A DNA stretch of 64,000 nucleotides, taken from NCBI RefSeq assembly GCF_900107835.1, contig NZ_FNRG01000010.1:35002-99001 (forward strand), written 5' to 3'. How positions within the stretch are numbered: position 1 is the stretch's first letter; each line of letters begins with the position of its first letter. The translations under genes were made by a program, and so were the position numbers. This document shows, one piece after another, positions 1-6,043 of this stretch. This stretch comes from Oribacterium sp. KHPX15. GTDB lineage: Bacteria; Bacillota; Clostridia; Lachnospirales; Lachnospiraceae. The notes under the pieces were generated by a model, which saw nothing but the letters and a program-made list of their open reading frames with translations, did not search any database and was not told the DNA's origin.

Positions 1-57
1 TCTGATGTAAAGTTACTGTTCACAGGTGAACTTGTAGTAAAACAGCAGATCCGTTAA
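1..57 (+). CDS. possible 3' end of an upstream gene (partial)
   Basis: Frame 1 is open from the window edge to a TAA at 55-57 and gives an 18-residue tail ending VVKQQIR. In related Clostridia small genes such as yabP/yabQ lie upstream of divIC, so a gene end is plausible here, but the tail is too short to recognise. The words tctgatgtaaa at position 1 and again near 64 form a direct repeat, so this may also be non-coding. Confidence 0.25.
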   Translation, partial: SDVKLLFTGELVVKQQIR

Positions 58-105
58 ACTGAATCTGATGTAAATCTGCAGGTAGTTGCATCCGGGAGTC
101 CCGGA

Positions 106-134
106 TTGATATTTCAAGGGTTTGTTATTATAAT
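106..134 (+). promoter_or_regulatory. sigma-A promoter of divIC
   Basis: TTGATA (106-111), a 17-nt spacer and TATAAT (129-134) form a near-consensus housekeeping promoter 22 nt before the divIC start. A small hairpin (TCCGGGAGTCCCGGA, about 91-105) abuts the -35 box and may end upstream transcription. Confidence 0.8.
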
Positions 135-155
135 GTTGGCAGAGGGATATGCTAT

Positions 156-464
156 ATGAAAAACAGACATAAGAGTAAGAATACAGTTTCAAATCGTCTG
201 GCTATCGTTGGAATCACGATAGTTGTGCTGTTTATCGCGTTTGCCATGCATGTCAGGAGTGTCACCCTGAAGGAGCAGGACAGAGAGTATCAGCTTCAGG
301 AGGAGAGCCTGCAGGCAGACATAGATGCCCAGAAACAGCTTTCAGAGGAGCTTGAGCAGAAAAAGATATACGTGAAGACAAAAGAGTTTACCATGGAGAA
401 GGCCAGGGAGATTTTCGGGCTGAAAATGCCGGATGAGATAATCATCAAGCCGGACAGCAATTAA
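156..464 (+). CDS. divIC: septum formation initiator (DivIC/FtsB-like)
   Basis: This 102-residue protein has the DivIC/FtsB layout: a short basic cytoplasmic N-terminus, one membrane helix at about residues 17-33, then a Glu/Gln-rich coiled coil (about 38-75) and a C-terminal part with the familiar AREIFGLKMPDEI-type motif. Proteins of this family join FtsL and FtsQ/DivIB to activate septal wall synthesis. The start ATG follows an AGAGGGAT ribosome binding site. The gene sits upstream of tilS and hpt, the usual clostridial order, and has its own promoter and a likely terminator. Family assignment is firm; the exact name (DivIC versus FtsB) rests on context. Confidence 0.85.
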   Translation: MKNRHKSKNTVSNRLAIVGITIVVLFIAFAMHVRSVTLKEQDREYQLQEESLQADIDAQKQLSEELEQKKIYVKTKEFTMEKAREIFGLKMPDEIIIKPDSN

Positions 465-488
465 GATTAGTTATACGATTGTTTTTTG

Positions 489-522
489 ATAGGGGTCGGC
501 CGATGCCGTCCCCTATTATTCT
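489..522 (+). terminator. probable terminator after divIC
   Basis: ATAGGGG (489-495) pairs with CCCCTAT (510-516), with an inner GGC/GCC pair, followed by a short TATT tail. The U-tract is weak, so efficiency is uncertain. Confidence 0.5.
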
Positions 523-530
523 GCTCGAAA

Positions 531-590
531 AATAGCCAATTAGACCTGCAACTATGTGAAGAATATCTAGGATTAATAAACAGCGATAAT
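531..590 (+). promoter_or_regulatory. copy of the shared 5' leader motif (divergent)
   Basis: The stretch beginning AGCCAATTAGACCTGCA and ending near AATAAACAGCGATAATGG resembles the leader motif found upstream of the genes at 33892, 32766, 19740 and 16120 (minus). Here it is not followed by a recognisable gene; the hairpin array begins about 30 nt later. It is the most divergent copy and may be a relic. Confidence 0.45.
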
Positions 591-618
591 GGATGTTAAG
601 AAATATCTGATTCTGAAT

Positions 619-920
619 GACTCATATTCTCGAAAACAAAAATATGAGTCAAAGAACGATGCTGTTGTAGGTGACTCATATTATCGAAAACAAAAATATG
701 AGTCAAGGAACGATGCTGATGTAAATGACTCATATTCTCGAAAACGAAAATATGAGTCAAAGAACGCTGCTGATGTAAATGACTCATATTATCGAAAACA
801 AAAATATGAGTCAAAGAACGATGCTGATGTAAATGACTCATATTCTCGAAAACGAAAATATGAGTCAAGGAAGAATACTATTCTAAATGACTCATATTTC
901 TGAAAATGAATTATAGGTCA
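619..920. repeat. 54-bp tandem hairpin array
   Basis: Five units start at 619, 673, 727, 781 and 835, exactly 54 bp apart, and a decayed sixth starts near 889. Each unit holds a perfect 10-bp inverted repeat, GACTCATATT and AATATGAGTC, around a 12-nt loop (tCTCGAAAACAAA-like), followed by a 22-nt linker. Because 54 is a multiple of 3, both strands stay open (589-903 plus, 596-868 minus), but neither frame has a ribosome binding site and the translation is a pure repeat. I read it as a non-coding array. Similar 54-bp spaced sequence recurs at 58403-58510. Confidence 0.85.
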
Positions 921-1096
921 AGGAGAGTAATCCATCGGGGGCGTTTCTTGCCTGCAGGAACCGATACCTGGTGGTTTTTGTACGGATGCCCGACCGCTCC
1001 GGTCCTGGACTTATCTGCGGCTGATTTGTTGCAAAACTATGAAAAAATATTTAATTAAAAGGCGGTTTATTGTTATAATAAATGGTGTATGTGGCA
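904..1096 (+). promoter_or_regulatory. intergenic region with tilS promoter
   Basis: TTAATT (1051-1056), 17 nt, TATAAT (1074-1079) is the likely tilS promoter. Its position makes the ATG at 1082 unusable, because it would precede or touch the transcription start, and so favours the ATG at 1097. Around 984-1005 the words GATGCCC, ACCG, CTCCGG resemble one end of the giant palindrome at 50121-50350; this may be a remnant. Confidence 0.55.
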
Positions 1097-2281
1097 ATGA
1101 AAAATGATAAAATTACTTTGGAGATTAAGAATTATATTCTGATGAACCGGTTGATTGAAAAGGGCGACTGCGTTCTGGTGGGGCTTTCGGGGGGACCGGA
1201 TTCGGTTTTCCTTCTGGAGGTTTTGAACGGGTTCCGTAAGTCTATGGATTTCAGACTCTTCGCTGTTCATGTGCATCATGGTATAAGGGGAGAGGAAGCC
1301 GACAGGGATGAGAGATTCTCACAGGAGCTTTGCAGGGAAAGAGATATCCCTTTCAAAGTGGTACATGTGGATGCACCAAAGTATGCAAAGGAAAAGGGAC
1401 TGAGTCTTGAAGAGGCTGCCCGGATTCTAAGATATGAGGCTTTTGAAGCTGAGAGAAAAAACCTTGAAGATGGTTACGGATGTGAAGCCGGAAGCTGCAG
1501 GATCGCAGTGGCGCATCATATGGATGATCAGGCAGAAACGGTTCTTCACAATCTTGTCAGAGGTTCCGGTATAAAGGGACTTTCCGGTATGGAGGCAAAG
1601 AGAGGCGTTATCATTCGCCCGCTGCTTTCCGTAAAAAGGGAATATATACTGAGGAAGCTTCAGGATGAAGGAATTCCATATGTGATGGATTCCACGAATC
1701 TTGAAACGCAGTATACCAGAAACCGTATAAGGACTTCAGTTCTTCCGGAGCTGAAGGAAATAAATCCGGAAGCGGCTTCTCACATTGCAAAAACTGCCGA
1801 TATACTGAGGGAAGCTGATGATTTCTTCAGGAAAATGGCTTCGGATTATGTTGACCGGTTTCGGGAAATCACATCAGATTCCGGCGATGTTGACCGGTTT
1901 CGGGAAATTACATCAGATTCCGGCGATGTTGACCAGGTTCAGGAAATCACATCAGATTCCGGAGATGTGGACAGGTTTCAGGATACCACATCCGATTTCG
2001 GCGATGGCATCCGGGAGATTTCCATTCCTGTGGAGGAGCTTAAAACCTATCCTGAGCTTGTGAGACAGTATGTCATGATGGAGCTTGTGAGACGCACAGG
2101 CACTCCGCTTAAGGATTGGAGTACAGTTCATTTCAGGGATATGGATAAACTGATCCACGGAAAGGGTGGGGCTCACCTGGATCTGCCATACAGGATGAGC
2201 GCAGATTATAGAAAAAAACATTTGATCCTAAGGATCAATCAGGAGATTTTGAGTATTAAAAGGAGAAAGAATAATGGCTGA
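1097..2281 (+). CDS. tilS: tRNA(Ile)-lysidine synthetase
   Basis: TilS uses ATP and lysine to convert C34 of the CAU-anticodon tRNA-Ile to lysidine, so that it reads AUA codons. The PP-loop motif SGGPDS lies near residue 30, followed by VHVHHGIRG, EAARILRYEAF and HHMDDQAETVL, all typical of the N-terminal catalytic domain. The C-terminal part is short. Between about residues 252 and 303 an in-frame tandem repeat of 13 residues (VDRFREITSDSGD type) occurs four times and is not part of the usual fold. The start at 1097 is chosen because the promoter -10 box ends at 1079. The end overlaps hpt by 8 nt, implying translational coupling. Confidence 0.92.
   Translation: MKNDKITLEIKNYILMNRLIEKGDCVLVGLSGGPDSVFLLEVLNGFRKSMDFRLFAVHVHHGIRGEEADRDERFSQELCRERDIPFKVVHVDAPKYAKEKGLSLEEAARILRYEAFEAERKNLEDGYGCEAGSCRIAVAHHMDDQAETVLHNLVRGSGIKGLSGMEAKRGVIIRPLLSVKREYILRKLQDEGIPYVMDSTNLETQYTRNRIRTSVLPELKEINPEAASHIAKTADILREADDFFRKMASDYVDRFREITSDSGDVDRFREITSDSGDVDQVQEITSDSGDVDRFQDTTSDFGDGIREISIPVEELKTYPELVRQYVMMELVRRTGTPLKDWSTVHFRDMDKLIHGKGGAHLDLPYRMSADYRKKHLILRINQEILSIKRRKNNG
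1850..2005 (+). repeat. 39-bp in-frame tandem repeat inside tilS
   Basis: Four consecutive 39-bp units (starting about 1850, 1889, 1928 and 1967) encode the 13-residue VDRFREITSDSGD-type repeat. The first two units differ at a single base; the third and fourth have diverged more. The length is a multiple of three, so the reading frame is kept. Confidence 0.9.
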
Positions 2282-2801
2282 ACACGTAAGAGTTCTGATC
2301 CCGGAGGATGAGATCCAGAATAAGATCATTGAGGTAGCGGATAAGATCTCAGAGGCTTATAAGGGACAATCACTGCACCTTATCTGCATACTTAAGGGTG
2401 GCGCAATGTTTATGTGCGAGCTTGCAAAGAGGATTCATGATGTAAACATTTCCTTTGACTTTATGTCTGTATCAAGCTATGGATCCGGAACCACTACAAG
2501 CGGTATCGTAAAGATCGTTAAGGATCTGGATGAGCCTCTGGAGGGCAAGAATGTTCTTATTGTGGAGGACATTATCGATACAGGACATACACTTAATCAT
2601 TTAAGCAAGCTCCTTATGAGCCGTGGGCCACAGTCCATTGAGATCTGCACACTGCTCAACAAGCCATCACGTCGTGAGAAGGAAGTTCCGGTTAAGTATT
2701 CCTGCTTTGAGATTCCGGATGAGTTTGTGGTAGGTTACGGACTTGATTATGATCAGAAATATCGTAATCTTCCATATATCGGTGTGGTAGAGTTCGATTG
2801 A
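2274..2801 (+). CDS. hpt: hypoxanthine phosphoribosyltransferase
   Basis: This 175-residue type I phosphoribosyltransferase salvages hypoxanthine and guanine using PRPP. The PRPP-binding loop VLIVEDIIDTGHTL sits at about residues 97-110, preceded by ILKGGAMF and SSYGSGTTTSG, and followed by KPSRR and the C-terminal FVVGYGLDYDQKYRNLPYIG. Length matches the family. It overlaps the end of tilS by 8 nt (ATGGCTGA), as in the conserved tilS-hpt pair of Firmicutes. In many relatives ftsH follows; here a glucan hydrolase follows instead. Confidence 0.95.
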   Translation: MAEHVRVLIPEDEIQNKIIEVADKISEAYKGQSLHLICILKGGAMFMCELAKRIHDVNISFDFMSVSSYGSGTTTSGIVKIVKDLDEPLEGKNVLIVEDIIDTGHTLNHLSKLLMSRGPQSIEICTLLNKPSRREKEVPVKYSCFEIPDEFVVGYGLDYDQKYRNLPYIGVVEFD

Positions 2802-2880
2802 TAAGGTAGAACCGGCATGGTGGGCTGAAACATTAAAATCCACTAAGTTTTAGTATAAAGGGAAGAGTATAGAAAACTTC

Positions 2881-4965
2881 ATGGCTATGAGTAAGATCAA
2901 CTGGGATGCGCTCTATACGGCGGGATCTGAGGACTATCGATCTCCGGCAGAGCAGGGACCCGGTGATACCGTAAAAATACGGTTTAGAACTAAACATAGT
3001 GATGTGGATGCGGTATATATATATTTCCACGAGATTGATACCGAGTATAAGATGCATCTTATATTCAGTGACGAGTATTTCGATTATTATGAGTATCAGA
3101 TCGTTGTTGGAAATATTACAATGAGCTACAGTTTCTTCATTCAGAAAGAAGAGGAAAAGCTGCACTACAATCGGATGGGAGTGTGTGAGGATATGAATCC
3201 TCAGATGGCTTTTCATCTTATGCCCGGATTTAAGGTTCCGGACTGGGTGAAGGGCGCCGTCATGTACCAGATATTTATCGACAGGTTCTATGACGGAGAC
3301 AAATCCAACAATGTAGTCGATAATGAGTACCTCTATCTGGGAAGAGCCGTAAAAGGCATTAAGAACTGGGAAACTCCTGTGGAACCCTTTGATGTACACA
3401 GATTTTACGGAGGAGATATCCAGGGTGTACTGGAAAAGCTGGATTATATCCAGTATCTGGGAGTTCAGGTTATTTATTTTAATCCTTTGTTTGTATCACC
3501 GTCCAATCATAAATATGACATACAGGATTATGATCATATTGATCCGCATATCGGAAAGATAGTAAGAGACGGCGGATCGGTGATCGAGGACTGGGAGACT
3601 GATAATGCCCGTGCCACAAAGTATTCTGTACGTACTACCAACATTGAAAACCTGAGAGCCAGCGATGCGTTGTTCCTGAAATTTGTCAATGCATGTCATG
3701 AGAGGGGCATGCGCGTAATCATTGACGGAGTATTTAATCATTGCGGTTCCTATAACAAGTGGATGAATAAATCCAATTTCTACAATTACAAGGATAAGTC
3801 CAATGACTACCGGGCGGGTGCATATCAGCTGAAGGACAGTCCATTCCACAACTATTTTGCGTTTGATGATAACAGTGATGAGGCCTGGCCCAAGAACAAT
3901 ACTTATGAGAAGTGGTGGGGCAATGACACATTGCCGAAACTTAATTATGAGGGTTCCCGGGAGCTTGAAGAGAAGATACTTCAGGTTGGCAGAAAGTGGG
4001 TAAGCGCGCCTTATAAGGTGGATGGCTGGAGACTGGATGTTGCGGCCGACCTTGGACATACCGGTGATTACAACCATCTGTTCTGGAAGAAATTCAGAAT
4101 GGTGGTTAAGGAGGCAAATCCTGATGCCGTTATCCTTGCGGAGCATTACGGAGATCCTTTCTGGTGGCTTCAGGGAGATGAATGGGACACCATCATGAAT
4201 TATGATGCATTTATGGAGCCTATAACCTGGTTCCTCACCGGAATGGAGAAGCATTCAGACTCTAAGGAAGATCGGCTTAGAGGTGATGGAAAGCAGTTTT
4301 TTGCAGCCATGTCTTATCATATGTCGAGGATGCCGGAGTCTTCGATTCTTTGCTCCATGAATCAGCTTTCAAATCATGATCACAGCAGGTTCATGACCAG
4401 GACAAAAATGGAGGTGGGCCGTATAGGCACCAGGGGCTCCGCAGAAGCTGATACGGGTGTAAATGTTGCATTATACAGACTTGCGGCTATGATGCAAATG
4501 ACCTGGCCCGGTGCTCCCACATTATATTATGGCGATGAAGCCGGTATGACAGGCTGGACGGAGCCGGATTCCAGACGTCCTTATCCATGGGGGCATGAGG
4601 ATTTTGAGCTTATAGAATACCATCATTATCTGGCGGGTGTTCATAAAAGATATCAGGTGTTCAAGTACGGAGCACTGATGAAGCTCATGGCCGGACATAA
4701 TTATGTGGTATATGCGAGAGTTTATAAGCATGAGGTTGTTATCGTGGTTATCTACTGCGGTGAAGATGAATTCACGCTGCAGATTCCTGCATGGCGCACG
4801 GGAATCAAGGACTACAACCGAATTGACAGAGTACTTCTGACTCAGGAAGACAGGTATAATGCCGGACAGTTAAGCAGGTTTGCTGAGGATGGCATGTTTG
4901 AGTGTGAGTGTAGTGCTTACACCGGAAAGATTTACTATTGCAATTTGTCCTCTAGGAGGAAGTGA
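2881..4965 (+). CDS. GH13 alpha-glucan hydrolase (neopullulanase/cyclomaltodextrinase type)
   Basis: The 694-residue protein has no signal peptide, so it is probably cytoplasmic and degrades imported maltodextrins. The N-terminal ~120 residues look like the CBM34-type domain of the neopullulanase subfamily. The barrel starts at VKGAVMYQIFIDRFYDGD. Catalytic candidates are the nucleophile Asp386 in DGWRLDVA, the acid/base Glu421 in ILAEHYG and the third Asp500 in SNHDHSR; VIIDGVFNHCG is conserved region I. Substrate preference among pullulan, cyclodextrin and maltodextrin cannot be read here. It follows hpt by 79 nt and ends at a strong terminator. Confidence 0.88.
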   Translation: MAMSKINWDALYTAGSEDYRSPAEQGPGDTVKIRFRTKHSDVDAVYIYFHEIDTEYKMHLIFSDEYFDYYEYQIVVGNITMSYSFFIQKEEEKLHYNRMGVCEDMNPQMAFHLMPGFKVPDWVKGAVMYQIFIDRFYDGDKSNNVVDNEYLYLGRAVKGIKNWETPVEPFDVHRFYGGDIQGVLEKLDYIQYLGVQVIYFNPLFVSPSNHKYDIQDYDHIDPHIGKIVRDGGSVIEDWETDNARATKYSVRTTNIENLRASDALFLKFVNACHERGMRVIIDGVFNHCGSYNKWMNKSNFYNYKDKSNDYRAGAYQLKDSPFHNYFAFDDNSDEAWPKNNTYEKWWGNDTLPKLNYEGSRELEEKILQVGRKWVSAPYKVDGWRLDVAADLGHTGDYNHLFWKKFRMVVKEANPDAVILAEHYGDPFWWLQGDEWDTIMNYDAFMEPITWFLTGMEKHSDSKEDRLRGDGKQFFAAMSYHMSRMPESSILCSMNQLSNHDHSRFMTRTKMEVGRIGTRGSAEADTGVNVALYRLAAMMQMTWPGAPTLYYGDEAGMTGWTEPDSRRPYPWGHEDFELIEYHHYLAGVHKRYQVFKYGALMKLMAGHNYVVYARVYKHEVVIVVIYCGEDEFTLQIPAWRTGIKDYNRIDRVLLTQEDRYNAGQLSRFAEDGMFECECSAYTGKIYYCNLSSRRK

Positions 4966-4972
4966 CGCAAGA

Positions 4973-4997
4973 GCCGGCGGGCATCCCGCCGGTTTTT
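4973..4997 (+). terminator. terminator after GH13 gene
   Basis: CCGGCGGG, a CAT loop region and CCCGCCGG are followed by TTTTT; a textbook intrinsic terminator directly after the stop codon. Confidence 0.9.
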
Positions 4998-5023
4998 GTA
5001 TTTAAATTTATTTCAGAAAGTGC

Positions 5024-5052
5024 TTGACTTTAATTCGTTTAATGGGTATATT
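5024..5052 (+). promoter_or_regulatory. promoter of the tRNA cluster
   Basis: TTGACT (5024-5029), 17-nt spacer, TATATT (5047-5052), 33 nt before the first tRNA. Close to the sigma-A consensus, as expected for stable RNA. Confidence 0.85.
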
Positions 5053-5085
5053 ATACGAGTCGCTTGAAACGAGCGAAACACCTTT

Positions 5086-5156
5086 GCGGGTGTAGTTCAA
5101 TGGTAGAATGTCAGCCTTCCAAGCTGAACATGTGGGTTCGATTCCCATCACCCGCT
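5086..5156 (+). tRNA. tRNA-Gly (TCC)
   Basis: A 71-nt cloverleaf with acceptor arms GCGGGTG and CACCCGC, D-arm GTTCAATGGTAGAAT, anticodon loop CTTCCAA giving anticodon TCC, and T-arm GTGGGTTCGATTCCCAT. CCA is not encoded. Confidence 0.95.
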
Positions 5157-5161
5157 TCCCT

Positions 5162-5234
<73 letters not shown>

Positions 5235-5250
5235 TTTGGAAACAATATAT

Positions 5251-5322
5251 GCGCGAGTAGTAGAGTGGTACTACGTCGCCTTGCCAAGGCGAAGATCGCG
5301 GGTTCGATCCCCGTCTCGCGCT
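5251..5322 (+). tRNA. tRNA-Gly (GCC)
   Basis: A 72-nt cloverleaf with acceptor arms GCGCGAG and CTCGCGC, anticodon loop TTGCCAA giving GCC, and T-arm GCGGGTTCGATCCCCGT. It is the last gene of the three-tRNA transcript. Confidence 0.95.
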
Positions 5323-5328
5323 CTCTAA

Positions 5329-5359
5329 AAAACCCGAAGGTTAAGCCTTCGGGTTTTTT
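5329..5359 (+). terminator. terminator of the tRNA cluster
   Basis: AACCCGAAGG, TTAAG loop, CCTTCGGGTT then TTTT, with A residues on the 5' side; strong intrinsic terminator. Confidence 0.92.
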
Positions 5360-5435
5360 GCATATTTAGGTTGAAAATGGTAATATGGATATAAGGAGAC
5401 GCATAATAATTTAGTGTAATAGATTCACGGTTATT

Positions 5436-5813
5436 ATGTATTTAGATATGTGCAAATTGATTACCAAGAGAATTAAAAATCGTAATATACACATTGCTGA
5501 TATTAAGGAAGACTATATCGACAATATTATCAGTAGTGCTGATTTGTGTGACCAAATAAATAGGATTATTTTGTTTGGATCAGCTGCTGAAGATAGATGT
5601 ACAGAACAATCTGACATAGATATAGCCGTTTTTGGCAGTCAAACAAAATCCAGAATGTATGCATCGAAAGGGTATAAGGCTTTTATTCAGGCTGTGGTTT
5701 CCTACGGTGGAGCTCAAGATTATGATATCCTATACTTTGATGACAGGAAGACATATTCCGGAGGAATAATGAGCGATATTCAGAAGGGTGAGGTATTATA
5801 CTCAAGAGGGTGA
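5436..5813 (+). CDS. MNT-type nucleotidyltransferase (antitoxin-like)
   Basis: This 125-residue protein is a minimal nucleotidyltransferase. The family signature GS-x10-DxD is present as IILFGSAAEDRCTEQSDIDIAVF (about residues 43-66), with a later Asp candidate in AQDYDILYFDD (DILYFDD completes the metal-binding triad). Such MNT proteins usually act as antitoxins paired with a HEPN RNase by nucleotidylating it. Here the expected partner is reduced to a 28-codon ORF immediately downstream. The start ATG at 5436 has no obvious strong ribosome binding site. Composition is more AT-rich than its neighbours, which suits a recently acquired, tRNA-adjacent gene. Confidence 0.8.
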   Translation: MYLDMCKLITKRIKNRNIHIADIKEDYIDNIISSADLCDQINRIILFGSAAEDRCTEQSDIDIAVFGSQTKSRMYASKGYKAFIQAVVSYGGAQDYDILYFDDRKTYSGGIMSDIQKGEVLYSRG

Positions 5814-5817
5814 CATT

Positions 5818-5904
5818 ATGGATTTGAGCATGGGGCTGATTAGGGCGGATGTCCTAATGGCTAAACAAGGAATTGAGCTTTATAAAGAAAGAAAAATAAA
5901 GTAG
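5818..5904 (+). pseudogene. possible remnant of a HEPN-type partner
   Basis: A 28-codon ORF starts 4 nt after the MNT stop codon and reads MDLSMGLIRADVLMAKQGIE followed by a Lys-rich end. The position and first residues suit the start of a HEPN partner, but the ORF ends before any RxxxxH motif. I infer a truncated remnant; it could also be an unrelated small peptide. Confidence 0.35.
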
Positions 5905-5909
5905 TAACA

Positions 5910-5946
5910 GCACCTCAAAGGAGATATATCCTTTGGGGTGCTTTGG
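5910..5946 (+). terminator. hairpin after the MNT gene
   Basis: GCACCTCAAAGGA pairs with TCCTTTGGGGTGC across a 6-nt loop (GATATA). The U-tract is poor (CTTTGG), so it may terminate weakly or protect mRNA 3' ends. Confidence 0.6.
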
Positions 5947-6043
5947 TATAGAAGCACTATTAGAAATAATACTGTTAATTGTCACATGGTCTAATGGTAA
6001 GATAGAAGAAGGTGTAATAACTTACGACATTCGGAGGAGGCAA

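Noticed and set aside
589-903. 104-codon open frame with a repeated 18-residue pattern (and an antisense frame at 596-868)
   Set aside because: The frames stay open only because the 54-bp period is a multiple of three; there is no ribosome binding site and the sequence is a hairpin array.
3496-4254. 252-codon antisense frame in the GH13 gene
   Set aside because: Antisense to a well-conserved enzyme, no ribosome binding site and composition typical of a shadow frame.
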